From Gigaspora margarita (Eukaryota > Glomeromycota > Glomeromycetes > Diversisporales > Gigasporaceae): 64,000 bases of DNA. The translations under genes were made by a program, and so were the position numbers. Numbering within the stretch: position 1 is the first letter of the stretch; the number at the start of each line of letters is the position of its first letter. The stretch covers positions 447,132 through 511,131 of the forward strand of contig WTPW01000014.1 of the NCBI GenBank assembly GCA_009809945.1. The letters run 5' to 3'. Positions 1 through 11,431 of the stretch are shown piece after piece. A model generated the notes under the pieces. That model did not search any database, had not been told where the DNA came from, and worked only from the letters and a program-made list of their open reading frames with translations.

Positions 1-72
1 TTTTTTTTTTTTTTTTTTTCAAAATCCCATTTGACGGGAGGTACCAGCTTTTGCTGTGGATACCGTCCTCAA

Positions 73-853
73 TTATAACATCACAGCCTTAGAATCCCAA
101 CTGCCGATTGCACGAATTTGTATAAGGCTTATTCCTGCAGCCATTGCTGCTGTTGCTCCACCAATCCTAAGCGAGTGGGCTGTAAACCTTCCTTCTAGGC
201 CCGCGTACTCAGCGAAGCGCTTCACTATTGAACCTATTGCTAAAACCGATACCTTCTTTCCTTGTTTCGACAGAAATATAGGGGCATCATCATTGATTTT
301 TGGGTGTACCTTCAGGTACTGTTTTAATAGTCTGACCAGACAATATTTTGAACCTGTGCTCTCTACTGGGATAAATCTCCTGTTTCTAAACTGGTCCATT
401 TTTGACTTACAAATCCTGACCCACAGCATTCCATCATTGTCCCATTTTATATCTCTCATAGTCAAAATTACCTAATTCTCCTGGTCTTCGCATTGTCCTT
501 AATCCTAGGGCTACTAACGCCATATCCTGACTGTGCATTGTGCTATCGACCCAGGTTAGAGGCGCGTTGATGTAGTGCCATAAGGTTCTGCCGGGTAACG
601 GGTCACGTGGCCAGTCCGGTGTTTTGTCCTTTGTTGCTTCCTTTTTAATTGCCCTCAGGACCTGTGTAATAGCTAATGATTTTCTATAATCCTCCTTTCC
701 TTCGAACTGAAGATTGTTCACGACAACCTGCACAATCTGGGGGGTCTGGGATGCCAAACCCGATATATCCAACCACGTGATAAATGCCAGTATGCCATCT
801 TCCGATGGCCCTTCCTCGATCACCTTGAACCTTTTACAAAAATCCTTGTACAA
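73..853 (-). pseudogene. Tyrosine recombinase part of the DIRS-like fossil
   Basis: Two neighbouring minus-strand segments encode an N-terminal SAM-like half (434-853) and a catalytic half (73-465). The catalytic half shows the HSLRIGG motif, which holds the His-x-x-Arg box of tyrosine recombinases and phage-integrase relatives, followed by the conserved GSWDS region that normally precedes the active tyrosine. In DIRS elements this enzyme inserts the circular cDNA without target duplication. It is part of the fossil described at 1-4435 and is broken. Confidence 0.75.
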
Positions 854-868
854 GCCCCAATATTTTTC

Positions 869-2854
869 TTATTTTGCTTTGTAGAAAGGTGAGACGGAAT
901 TTTTTGCTAATGACCTCGCTCTCTGTGACAACTCTTCTATGGGTGAATATGCATTGCGAGGAACTTCCACTTTTGGTTTCTCCACGGTTCTACAAACCCT
1001 GATAGGCCCAGGGCAAATGTGACCTTCAGTTCCGGAAGAGTTATTGCTTCCTAATTTAAATCCAGAAGTAGGGGCCACCATTCGGCCGAGGTCCAAAAAG
1101 GGATCACCACTGTCATTCTTGCACCGCAGCTTTTCATGTGATAAAGTACCTTCTGAACTAAATAGAGCAGCGGGCATACGTAATTTACCTCTTTTTCCTA
1201 CCTTTGGGTGAAGCAATTTACCACTTCTGAGCCCGAGCAAAAATGGTAGCTGTTGAACCTTTGTAACCTCGTGTCATATGAGATGCCATCCGGTCTATTG
1301 TGTGTAGTCCAAACGTCATTTCTATCTGCTGAAACACTTCCTCTTTTACGTACCAATCTGAAGAGTCGAACGCCCTAGTCCAAAAATCCGCTGGATTTTT
1401 TAACGAAGGTACCCATTTCATCTCGTAGATCCAAATGTCCTTCTCCAAACAAACTTGCTACAAACTTCTGTAAGCCTCCTTTTGCCACCAACGTTTTCCA
1501 CCCTATCTCATTGTTGCCGAAGCCGTATGACTGTCTATGAATATTTGGACCCAAAATACTTTTAACAAGTTTGCAAAACTTCGAAGCCCAAGTATCACTG
1601 CTTCTGCTTCCAATTTTGCTATTTCTCGAAAGCTTAACCTTTCTGCCCAATTTCCAAATGCAGTTTGGTTCTCTAGTTTTGCACACCAGCCTGTCGTTGA
1701 GGTATCGACGAATAAGATCTTTATCAATGACGGCCTCCAGACCGGACGGCCATTGTATCTCTCCAGGTTTTCTAGCAACCAACCCAAGTCCGTTTTTGCC
1801 TGGTCCAAGAGCCAAATTTTTTCGTCCCATCTCCAATTTTGTCTGTTTGCTGCATCCACTAGGGAGTAGAACTCTAAACACTTCACTTGTACCAGGGCAA
1901 AAGCCCTCGCTAGGCTCTGCACCTTGCCCATGATGCTTGCTAATTTCCGGGCTGTCATCCAATTTTTCTTCGACAGGGTCCTTAAACAGGCTTTTGTCTC
2001 TTCCAACTTTTGTTCCGGTACAACTACCTGAGCTTTTTCCATATCCACAATCAATCCATAGAACTTGATTTGTTTTGATAGTGTCGCATTGCTCTTGTCC
2101 CAGGCCAAAACGAAGCCGCAATTTTTCAGATCGGGTAGCACAACTTCATCCTGAATTTTTTCCAATATCACTTCTGAGGGTGAGCTATCCATATATCGTC
2201 CACATGCGAACCTGAGGCTATTCCCATTTGTCTCCAATGCGCCACTAAAGCCTGCATTATCTTTGAGAACACCCAGACCGCCTGGGAGAGACCAAATGGC
2301 AATACCCGGTACTGGTACCAATCGTTTTCCACATGAAACCCCAGGAAGTGCCAGGCCTCCTCATCCATCAGTACATGGTGATAACCGTCCCTTAGATCCA
2401 AGGTTATCATCGACCATCCTTTTCCTACGGACCTCAATAGGCCCCCCAAACCTTCGAAGCGGAACAACTTTTCTGGCAACCTTTTGTTCAACCTTCTCAA
2501 GTCTATCACCAATCGGTAACGCTTTGGACCCAGTTTGGAAACCAAGAAAATCGGAGATACTTCTAGCAGTGCAGCCGGACAGGACCTTGCCGTGCCTACT
2601 TTGGTTATCGCACCCAGTTTTTCCAACCAAAGAACCTTCTTTTCCAACCACATCTTTTGATCCCATGTCAATTCGTAGGGCCTTAGGATTTCGCTTTGGA
2701 TCAGACTCCACACATCTCTTGAGAATAGAGGTACATAATTTTTTAACCAACAAACTACTACCGGTGGTGGTTTTATCTTCTCTATCCAATACTTTACTGC
2801 TGATGGTTCATGAATCTTTCCCACCACTTCTCTGCTTCGATCCAAATTGTTCAT
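869..2854 (-). pseudogene. Reverse transcriptase / RNase H part of the DIRS-like fossil
   Basis: The RT is clearest at 2168-2854. It has a YRLVIDLRRLNKRLP segment, the ITLDLRDGYHHV block with the first catalytic Asp, the VLPFGLSQA block, and an HVDDIWIA box equivalent to the YVDD active site. RNase H follows at about 1500-2000 with a FVDTSTTGW start and a KLEAEAVILGL helix. The block near 1218-1448 has the WVPSLKNPADFWTR end of RNase H and then the FGLHTIDRMAS motif seen after RNase H in DIRS elements. The T-rich or shadow frames on the plus strand are not genes. It is fossil and broken. Confidence 0.8.
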
Positions 2855-3208
2855 TATTTTGTTGAATCGTTCCTTCTTTTCTCCCGAGTGTAGTCACACT
2901 CTAGCGTTGTTTTCCTTGTTCCGAAAAATTCACTGCCTGGCGGACTTCCTTCTCCAGGCTTTGACGCACATACTGATGCCATATGACCAGCACCTCCACA
3001 ATAGTAACACGTAATCTGTTTAAGCAGTTTATTAAACGAAGTCTGGTATGATGGACCCAGGTTTTGGAATACTGCTTGGTTCTGATACCCTTGAAAAGGG
3101 AGAGTATATTGCATTTGTGGCTGGGGTGGCGGGTAGGGCGTATAGTGAAAATTTTTTGACCCAAACCCCAAAATCCATACTTCTTCTCTCGCCCAGCTTT
3201 TCGATAAA
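2854..3208 (-). pseudogene. CCHC zinc-knuckle segment of the DIRS-like fossil
   Basis: This minus-strand segment encodes CYYCGGAGHMASVC, a C-x2-C-x4-H-x4-C nucleic-acid-binding knuckle. It lies directly upstream of the RT and downstream of the SAP-domain part, where a gag-like nucleocapsid function is expected. The upstream side is cut by the small inserted element starting at 3209. It is part of the broken element at 1-4435. Confidence 0.7.
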
Positions 3209-3312
3209 GCCATGCAAAGTTAATTTTTCATTTTGCATAACCTGGCGTTTCAAAATTCTGGTCGGCGGGTCAGATTTTTTTTTTTTTTTTTTTAAATTAA
3301 CTTTACGTGGCC
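3209..3312. mobile_element. MITE A (foldback, inserted in DIRS-like fossil)
   Basis: This segment starts GCCATGCAAAGTTAATTTTT and ends with the inverted AAATTAACTTTACGTGGCC. It also contains a GGTCGGCGGGT block and a 16-T run. The same ends and the same GGTCGGCGGGT block recur in the larger element at 3338-3573, so the two are one family lying head to tail. It has no coding capacity. Exact ends and target duplication are not certain. Confidence 0.6.
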
Positions 3313-3337
3313 TAAACTAATTCATGTTCACATCTAA

Positions 3338-3573
3338 GGTCACACAAAGTTAATTCTTCAGCTTGCATAACATGGAATCAGAAACTTTTGTCTTTTTTTT
3401 ATCGAACCTATCGGGTAATTCCGGAAAATTAAGGTCATCATCGGGTGATACCGGAGAAAAAAATTAAATGGCAAAAATGGAATTATTGGCACAATAGGAA
3501 TTTAAAAAAAAAAAATTTTTGGAAAAATTGGGTCGGCGGGTTATGCAAAATGAAAAATTAACTTTGCGTGGCC
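3338..3573. mobile_element. MITE B, longer relative of MITE A
   Basis: The left end GGTCACACAAAGTTAATTCT is matched in inverted orientation by AAAAATTAACTTTGCGTGGCC at the right end, and the inner GTTATGCAAAATG / GCTTGCATAAC also pair, giving terminal inverted repeats of about 38 bp. There is no ORF. With MITE A it separates the CCHC and SAP parts of the DIRS-like fossil, so both inserted after that element did. Confidence 0.65.
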
Positions 3574-4231
3574 TAATATGACCCGGGATGACCTTCATGT
3601 GGCTTTGCTTGTTTTTGCGCTTCAATTAACATATTTTTAAATTCATCAGTTTCACCAGAGGTTGGCTTTGGAATTTTTGCTGCGACATTCCAACCTTCTT
3701 CTTCTGCAACTCTCAAGACGAAGGCTCTCAATCGTAATGACTCCTGTGCTTCCAAAATTTTTTCTTTTGAGTTTTCTTGGATTGCTTTTTGAAGCAATGC
3801 ACCAGCATCACAAATCGCATCATACTCATGCTGGTCTCGAGTTTTTTTAAACTTTTTGCCAATTTTTCCTTGATTTTTTCCTCCAGTCTTTCCTCCATAT
3901 ATGACAAAAAAGCAAAATTTCGTCCTTCAATACCTTCCTGCATGGGATGTCCATCCCTTTTTTCATGACCTTCGGCTTGGGTTTGTTCAGCCAATTTTCC
4001 TTTTGATGTACCTTGTGCTTCGCAGTCCTTTTCAGGTTCCTTCCAGTAAATTTCCAGGCGGCTTACTAATTCTGTTTTTGTACCTTCCACTAGAATATTA
4101 CACCTTAAACACATCGCCCTTAAGTCAGTTGTCCTTAAGCAGTTCCAATCAACCACTGAACTTGTTTCCAACTGAGAGATGGTTGCTTCACTACCAAGGT
4201 CAGTATTTGCATGTTGGGTTTCTTCTGTCAT
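3573..4231 (-). pseudogene. SAP-domain (gag-position) part of the DIRS-like fossil
   Basis: The reading frame from the ATG at 4231 encodes an acidic start followed by a SAP motif: WNCLRTTDLRAMCLRCNIL, then TKTELVSRLEIYW. This is the helix-turn-helix DNA-binding fold of about 35 residues found in chromatin proteins. A Lys/Glu-rich coiled-coil-like stretch follows. Its place upstream of the CCHC and RT parts suggests the gag-like first ORF of the element; this role is inferred. It is fossil. Confidence 0.6.
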
Positions 4232-4235
4232 AATT

Positions 4236-4579
4236 TTAACGTCCCTTCTTATTTTTTTTTTTTTTTTTTTTTTTGGGCCGACGTGAGTTTTAGAAATAGG
4301 TTTTCCCAGAAAATATATAAATAGGAAAATATCTATAGAAAGGTAAAGGTATATATAGTCAGCTTTTCCATGTACTAAAGAAACTGGCTTGTTCATGCGA
4401 CGGGTGCTAGGCACAAAGTCGAGCAGAAAAATTCAAGAACAAAGATCAAACTGATCATCAGGTTACTCAGATATACCTTTTTCGTCATGGACATGTCCAG
4501 TGACCAAGTCACGTGAAAGGTCCAGTGACTCACAATAATGTACCGCCTTGTGACTTCGTTCACAAGCGGATCAATCTAT
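4236..4579. other. Gap between DIRS-like fossil and BTB/TLDc pseudogene
   Basis: It holds a T run of about 22 at 4253-4274 and probable 5' flank of the retroelement. A short foldback near 4490-4535 repeats TCCAGTGAC twice around CAAGTCACGTG. No gene is seen. Confidence 0.4.
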
Positions 4580-6732
4580 AGAATACAAACATATACGAGA
4601 AGTGGTTAAACTTATATGTGAAGGAACACATAAAATATAAAATATTTGGGCCTTCATCTAAAGGAGGATCATATGTCAACTTTAGGCAAAGTTGTTTTAT
4701 AGATAAAAATACACCAATAATTATAACCAATTTTCTTAATGAGAGTGGATATCATACAGTTTTATTAGATCTAGAATATTTGAATGAATTCGAAAAATTA
4801 GGATTTACGTCTCAAAAGGTCAATCCACAATTTGTTCGAAATCTTGAAAAGTAAAAGATTTGTGTTAGATCTATCGGACTTGAGACTTTCTCAGGCTTTA
4901 TTAAGTTTATATTCTTGAAGATGAACTATATGAAGAACTTATGGGCATTAGACTAGTTCCATTATTCGAAAATGGATTTGGACAATTTGGAAAAAATTAT
5001 TATATTGCTTCATCTGAACAATTTGAATTATTTCCTAAGACTGGACCAAATCATTTTACTTCTATTGAAGTGTTAATAGATATGGGCCTAAAAAAAAAAT
5101 TCTTAAATAAAAAATTTCTTAAGGCAACAAATATTAAAAGGTTTGATGAGCTAACAATTAGAGATTTCTTAAATGAAGAATTAAATAATGATCCTGAACT
5201 AGATTGGGATCCTAATTCGCACGTAATTCCGAATCAAAAGTGGCTTAATAAAATATGGGGATATATTTTAAATGATTCTTTGGGATTATATGAATCATTC
5301 CCCCTATTGGAAATATATAATCCATCTAATCCTAATCAACATAAACTTGTTAGTTTAAAATATGCGAAATCTAAATCTTTACTAGTTTATTCAAATAATA
5401 CAAAGGATATATATATAGTTCGAATCTTGACAAATCTTGGAATCCGGTTCACCAAACATCATTATACTAAAAAGCTTGAAAAATATATTTTAAATTTAGA
5501 ACCATATAATATTTTATCTATTATTCAAAAATATCAATGCAAAGAAAAACTAGTAAACAATAATGAAGCTAAAGAGATTTTGTGTCAATATTTTTTTAAA
5601 AATTTGATTTTACATAACGAGAATAAGATAACTATGCTGGAAGATTATATGCCCATGGAAGAAATAGAATATAATATGGCTATCGTGGAACATTTACCAT
5701 ATAGTAATATGATATATCTATACTAAAACAATTACATATATGGCCAACACATACTATAGAATCTGAAGATATAGTATACAAATCTATTTTAGATTCTAAT
5801 ACATATCTAGTGCCAACACCGTTCAAATTTCCGCCACTAATAAACGCAGAGCCTATTATTATAATATCAAATATCCAAATATGCAAAAACTATTAGAATT
5901 TTTAAATGCCAAAAAACGAAGCAAATTTAATTATATAAAGATGTAATTTCCGATATTACATCAATTCCTCAACAAATGCAAAATGAATATTTACAATTTT
6001 TAATTGATATATTCTCAGATAATGAAAACCTTGACGAAATTAAAAACTACATTGAAGATTTAAAAATTATTCCTAATAAAACATTTGAACTTTATCGTGC
6101 TAGAGATTTATTCGATCAAAATGTTGAGCTCTTTAAAAGTATTTATGAAGACTCTAATCGGTTTCTCTTAATTAATCTTCATAATAGTCAAATTTTCAAA
6201 AAAATACTTAATGAGATAGGCTTTAAAGGTTATATTACTCCTGAAATATTTGTTGAATGCGCAAAAGATATTCAAACAAATTTCGAGGTATATCAGAATG
6301 ATTCATCCAAATTAGAGAAAATACTAAAATCAGCAGATATGGTGTTAATTACTTTTATAAAAATCAATCAAAATTTAAATTTTCAAAAGATAAGCTAGAT
6401 AAACTGTCAGAAATTAAGTTTATCCCAACTTTTAAAAAGTTTTTAAAAAGTTATCCACACTCATATGAGGGCGGCGAATTACAAAGCTTTGAAAATTTGT
6501 ACCATTCAAAATATAAAAGTCTTGCATGGAAACAATTGTCAATTTTTAATCAAACCCTGATGTTTTAATTAATTATAGTAGTTTAGGTTTGCCCACCACT
6601 ACAATTATAATCTGTCATTTAAAAACAATTCAACAAACAGTTTCTAAATCAGATAAATGGAGAGAGATAGATAATAATGGAGAGTAGCTATTTAAAACAA
6701 TAAAAGACATTTATGAAGAGCTGTTAAAACGT

Positions 6733-7650
6733 TTGGATAATAACCCTGATAAATTTACCTTTGGTTTTCCTAAAGATGATCCACTCTTTTTAAATAGTAT
6801 TAATCCGTTTGATTCAAAAAGTTGGGTTATTGCTTCGGATCTTGTTTTAAATATTCAAAATGATATCAATACAATCAAAAAAGCAGTTGATCCATATCTT
6901 CGTAAATATGAAAAGCTTCTAATTTTTGCTGGAGCAGTTTCATTTGAATTTCCTCATTGGAAACCAAAGTCTACTGAGAATGAATTTATGTCTATAAATT
7001 CTCAACAATTATCTAAATCAACTATAGAATTTTTAAGCCAAGGAAATCAAACACCATTTAATAATGTTTTATTTTATGTTGGTCATGAAAAGCAAGAGAT
7101 TTATGCAAATTCATCAATATTTGTTTGTGTAGTACCATACTTTCGAAATTTTTTTTTAAATATGAGTGCAAAATTTGAGCAAACATATGATAATATTGAG
7201 CCTAACTCATTTAAAGTCTTGCTAAAGTGGTTGTATGGAGAAAATTTCTCCAAAGCTATTAAAAATGTTAGAAATAATGAGCTGACTCAAGTATTTGGGG
7301 ATTTACTATTATTGTCGGATAAATTTGAACTTGAATTACTTAAAGAATTAATTGAAGATAACTTAGTTAATTATATTAACGAAAACTTAAATTTTAATAC
7401 TTTTAAAATTATTAAAAATCTGGCAGATGAACTTGACTTGCAAGATCTTCGTAACTATTGTGATTGGTTTAAAAAACCAATGAATACATTTTCAACGATT
7501 ATAGATTATGAACATGTAGTTGAAATTGCAACATGGATCGATGAGAAAACTGACATGTATGACTCGATGAGTATTCCATATTACTCCTTCGTGGAAGCCA
7601 ACATGGATTTATTTTGGAAATTATGCAATAAGAAAAAAATATTATTGTAG
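6733..7650 (+). pseudogene. BTB/POZ-containing segment of the decayed gene
   Basis: This is the longest intact frame of the pseudogene (about 305 residues; the first in-frame codon used here is TTG, so the true start lies upstream). Residues 1-95 are a sacsin-like linker (DPLFLNSINPF, LIFAGAVSFEFPHW). Residues about 110-180 are a BTB fold: NNVLFYVGHEKQEIYANSSI, then VVPYFRNFF, then FKVLLKWLYGENF, followed by a BACK-like helical part with LLSDKFELELLKELIEDNL. BTB domains dimerise and often recruit Cul3 ubiquitin ligases; any such role here is only family knowledge. The frame ends at 7648 and a frameshift leads into the TLDc part. Confidence 0.75.
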
Positions 7651-8001
7651 TTATGAAGGTTAAAGGAACTAATGAAATTCTTGGTGGATATAATCCTGTC
7701 GGGTGGGACAATTCAAATAGAAGTACCTTCATAAAATGTGATGATAGTTTTATTTTTTATTAAAAAATCATAATAGTCAAGACTCAATTTTAAGTCGTGT
7801 AATAACCACAGAGAGTGTAATTTGCTGTGATCCTGAACTTGGACCAGCTTTTGGTGACACTGATCTTATGTTGCTTGATAACTTTAATCAAGATGGTGGA
7901 TGTTGTTGCCTTAAATCTTATTATGAAAATCATATTAGAGAAATAATGAAGATGAATATTTTTCTATAGAGGAATTTGAAATATTCCAAATTTATAAATA
8001 A
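7650..8001 (+). pseudogene. TLDc domain remnant
   Basis: The segments VMKVKGTNEILGGYNPVGWD, ILSRVITTESVI, DPELGPAFGDTDLMLL, CCLKSYYENHIRE and FSIEEFEIFQIYK are the ordered blocks of a TLDc domain, ending in a TAA at 7999-8001. They lie in three frames, separated by shifts in a T/A run near 7762-7770 and near 7945. TLDc domains occur in oxidation-resistance and V-ATPase-regulating proteins, and in a large glomeromycete family with an N-terminal BTB. It lies immediately behind the BTB segment, in the usual family order. Confidence 0.75.
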
Positions 8002-8196
8002 CTGGTTAAAGCTTTATTAAATTAGTTGTTTTTTTTTTTTTGGTTAGGTTCTTGAATGATTAAAAGAATATATAAATATGGTTACTGCGTGTATAACATA
8101 TTTCATCAATTGTCTCAACAATGAATTATTAATAACATCATGTTCTAAGATATTTTATTGCATTAGTACGTACTACAGTAAATATGACTACTGTAT

Positions 8197-8249
<53 letters not shown>

Positions 8250-8836
8250 GGTTACATAACCCGGCCGGATCCAAAAATTGAAAATAAAAAATTTTTCAAT
8301 TAGTCAATAGAAATGCAGAATATTATTCTTGTCAAATAAGAGCTGCGCGATATTGTCGCGCCAAACCACGAACGGATGAATGTATGCCTTATTTAGAAAT
8401 TTTGAATAATTATATAATTATATTTAGTTATTGGATTCCAATACTTAAATACATAGATATTGAATACAATATTATCAGTACAACTATATTTGAAATAACA
8501 TAAATCGCCATAATTTATAACAAAAGTATAGTAAGTTTTAATTGATAAAGGTGCATGCCCTGGGACATCGTGCCACTAACCCTACTTTCTGAATAGAAAC
8601 AAAATCGTTATCATTAATAATTAATATCGCTTTCACGTTACAATTAGATATGTCGGAATCTATTATTAATTCTGTGTAACATTTTTAAAATCATTAACTG
8701 CACTTTGGACGCACTAATTTTTTACATTAATAATTTATAAATTAGCTATTGTATTGCACTAATAATATGCAAGAATTTGTGGACGCACGCCATTTAATTT
8801 GCCATATAACCTTACACTTCTTGAAATTTTCAATAT
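8002..8836. other. Intergenic, AT-rich, with a 49-nt T run
   Basis: A run of 49 T at 8200-8248 is followed by the hairpin GGGTTACATAACCC (8249-8262) and a GC-richer patch with the foldback GCGCGATATTGTCGCGC near 8345. A hairpin next to a poly-A tract on the minus strand resembles the 3' ends of the LINE and SINE found further on, so a 5'-truncated retroposon is possible. I could not find a target duplication. No gene is seen. Confidence 0.4.
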
Positions 8837-8954
8837 CACTCCATTCCTGGTATACACTACGTAATTTCATCACTCCGTTCCTGGTATACTCTACGTAATT
8901 CCATCACTCTGTTCCTGGTATACACTTCGTCATTGCATCACTCCGTTCCTGGGT
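8837..8954. repeat. 34-bp tandem repeat, about 3.5 copies
   Basis: Copies lie at 8837-8870, 8871-8904 and 8905-8938, with a partial copy at 8939-8954. Each begins CACTCCGTTCCTGGTATAC or a close variant. Identity is high, with a few substitutions per copy. The array lies between the P450 3' end and the BTB/TLDc pseudogene. It has no coding content. Confidence 0.9.
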
Positions 8955-9321
8955 ATATATATTTTTTTTATAATGAATTCGCTTGTCCAAATAATTTATT
9001 TTCCACCAATTAAAAATTGAGCACCGACCTATTTTATTTAGGTGTTTGAAAGCATCTATAATTATGAAATCAATAAAAAATTGCATTGAAACTGATATAA
9101 TAGTATTAGTATAATAAAATATAGCTCGCATATTTCTAACTCCCTTTAAGCAACTCAAACATCTAGTTTTGCGATAAAAGAAATTTATTTATTATAGAAT
9201 AAAAAATAAGAAATTCCATGGTGAAAACTATAAAAATTATAAAGTGTTAATTTTCACAAAAATTGCTAAATAGTAAACAATATAAATAATCTTTAAATCA
9301 AAAGGATTATGAACAAAGTGA
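8955..9321. other. 3' flank of the P450 gene
   Basis: AT-rich sequence downstream of the P450 stop (minus strand). AATAAA-like elements occur on the minus strand in this stretch, but no specific polyadenylation site can be assigned. No ORF is supported. Confidence 0.35.
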
Positions 9322-10963
9322 TTATTTTTGAGATATTCTAACCATTAAGTCATAGACTTGGTTGGTTGATGTATAATAATATTTAATTGGATCATTTTTG
9401 TTTACTAAATCAAGATCATACTTTCTATAAAATAAAACTACAAATAATTTTAACTCAAGTAATGCAATATTTCTTCCAGGACACATTCTTATACCTCCAC
9501 CAAATGGCACATAACTATTCTTACATGTTTTATTAAATTCGCCAGTGCCACCCTCTTCTTCACTGAGAAATCGATCAGGGTCAAATTTGGTTGGTTCTTT
9601 CCAATGATTAGGATTATTCATTACTCGGTGATGATCAGGCCAGAACCATGTTCCTGGTGACCAAAGACAATCACCTACACTTTCATAATCATCAAGCACA
9701 CGTAAATTAAATGGTGCCGGATTTGAATGACGTAACATTTCTTTGACTAATGCATCTATGTAACGACATTTTTCAAGATCTTCATAAGTAATAATTGTGG
9801 TTGTATCTGAGCCAAATACTTTAAGGATTTCTGCACGAAGTTTTTCAAGAGTTAAAGGATTTTTAGCAATATTATAGGCAATAAAACAAAGACCAGAGGC
9901 GGTCTAAATATTAAATATAGGTTAGCATTAAATTTATAATTATTTATAGTTAATTTTTAATTAATTTATAATTAATTTATAATTATTTATATTTAATTTA
10001 TATTTAAATTAGGTTAACTAAAAATCTGATAAATACCGTTTCAATAGAAGCAGCAGTGGTTTCAGCAAGGTTGGTTTCAATTTCAACATCATCCATAGGT
10101 TGTTCACCCTCAATATATTCATCAGAATCATTTGATGAATTAGTAATCAATAATAAGTCTAATAGATTAAAATTTGCAGTTGAACCATTTTTAAGTTCAT
10201 TTCTACGTTTTTCAACAATGCTACGTATTGTACCATTCAAGAAAATGGAATATTTTTTTAGAGTATTAAAACCAAAATACATAGCAATACTGCCAAGTGC
10301 TTTGGGCATAAAAACTAAGACTGTAAACATTGCCATGTATGCATTTGCAGCTTTGGAAATTGAATCATATGATGACAAATTATATAATGGTTGTCCAATG
10401 ATAGTCGCGATTGATACTTGTGATTTATACAGAGATGCCCATTTGGAAAAATCAAAGGTTACAACATCATTTTTATCCCATTCTTCTTCAAATTCCCTAA
10501 ATATTTTCTGAACACTATTTAAGGTACCATATTGATATTTTTTTGACATTAAAATTTTAGTGACAAATTGTCGATTTCGTTTCCATTTAGGAAAATCATT
10601 GTTAAATACCATGCTTGCCATTACACGAGTATCATTATTACCATTCATACAACGTTTAAAAAACTTTGATTCTTTATATAAATTTTTTGTTGAATCACTA
10701 TATGTTATGTATACTTTTTCGAGATATTTAGCATTAGAGAGAACTATACATCGAAATGGACCGGCATGATACTCCCAAATATCTACAGAATCATCTAAAT
10801 TTTTTTCAGCCCATTTACGAGGGTTTGATCCAATTTGAATAAGTGTACCAATAAATGGTAATGGAAATGGACCAGGTAGGGGGTTTGGACGTGTAAAATA
10901 ACTATAATAATAGAGCGAAATATATAATAAAAGAATTATTCCGACATAAGTTATGATTCCCAT
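9322..10963 (-). CDS. Cytochrome P450 monooxygenase (two exons)
   Basis: A haem-thiolate monooxygenase of about 502 residues, the usual microsomal P450 length. Exon 1 is 10037-10963 and exon 2 is 9322-9903. The intron 9904-10036 has GT-AG ends in phase 0. The N-terminus carries one hydrophobic anchor (about residues 4-22) and then the Pro-rich hinge PNPLPGPFPLPFIG, so it should sit on the ER membrane facing the cytosol. The I-helix falls at the splice junction (AETTAASIET joined to TASGL). The K-helix ExxR is EMLR, the PERF-type motif is FDPDRF, and the haem loop is FGGGIRMCPGRNIA with the cysteine ligand. All key residues are present and the frame is uninterrupted, so it looks functional. 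The substrate cannot be inferred, and no CYP family number is assigned. A P450 reductase partner is required but is not in the window. Confidence 0.93.
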
Positions 10964-11431
10964 TATTAACTTTTAGGAATTTTAAGTATTTACAATTAAG
11001 TGATGAAATTAATGATAAATAACTAAGCAAAGTTCCAATAATTAAACCAGAATAAAGAAAAAAATAAATTAAAATTTGAATAAAAATTTAGAAACAAAAG
11101 TCAAAGACTGGAATCCAAATCAAAGACAATTACAAAGGATATAAATACATATTTGGGGAGAAAAGATTAAAATAGCACAACATTCTAAAATAATACTATT
11201 TTTATTCAAAGCTACACGATTAAATTATAATGGATTAGTAGTGAGTTAGTACGAAATAATAGGAAAATAGTATGAAGCCATGATAAAACAGATCTACTAC
11301 AGTATTACGTGTACAGATCATCAAATACCTTTGACAACGTATGATGAGCTACCTAGTAGTACCATGAAATGTGCACCAATCAGGGTTAGAAATTGATACG
11401 GTTTAAGCTGTAACTAGTAGCTAAGCACGGT
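10964..11431. other. 5' flank of the P450 gene
   Basis: AT-rich upstream region of the minus-strand P450. No convincing TATA box or other operator was identified, and no other gene is seen. Confidence 0.35.

Larger units (their letters stand above)
1..4435 (-). mobile_element. DIRS-like (tyrosine-recombinase) retroelement fossil
   Basis: In minus-strand order the element shows a SAP-domain ORF, a CCHC zinc-knuckle segment, a reverse transcriptase with RNase H, and a tyrosine recombinase. This RT-RH-YR order and the absence of an integrase define DIRS-type retrotransposons, which integrate a circular intermediate with a recombinase. The element runs to the left window edge, so its 3' end and terminal repeats are not fully seen; the T run at 1-19 may be a boundary or simply the contig edge. 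It is broken, with roughly five to ten coding breaks, and two small DNA elements are inserted between its CCHC and SAP parts. Long stretches of reading frame survive, so it is probably not very old. The right boundary near 4435 is an estimate. Confidence 0.8.
4580..8001 (+). pseudogene. Decayed sacsin-like / BTB / TLDc host gene
   Basis: Several plus-strand segments in shifting frames read as one decayed gene. The 5' two-thirds resemble sacsin-type repeats: QLHIWPTHTIESEDIVYKS near 5730 matches the LPIWPTHS motif of sacsin repeats, and ELYRARDLFDQNVELFKSIY near 6090 matches the LYDPR..LFK motif. A BTB/POZ domain and a TLDc domain follow. Such BTB and TLDc proteins are strongly expanded in Glomeromycotina. 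Frameshifts are evident near 4855, 5720, 5935, 6390, 7640, 7770 and 7945, with further loss around 6560-6720. No start codon or N-terminal HATPase module was recognised, so it is probably also 5'-truncated. An alternative is two adjacent decayed genes, with a sacsin-like gene ending near 6600 and a BTB/TLDc gene after it. Confidence 0.65.

Noticed and set aside
56-475. Plus-strand frames over the DIRS-like and LINE elements
   Set aside because: They are antisense shadows of the minus-strand recombinase, RT, endonuclease and ORF1 sequences.
9322-10963. P450 as part of a secondary-metabolite cluster with the neighbouring genes
   Set aside because: The adjacent gene is a dead sacsin/BTB/TLDc gene and the other side is transposon-rich; no synthase, transporter or regulator is nearby.
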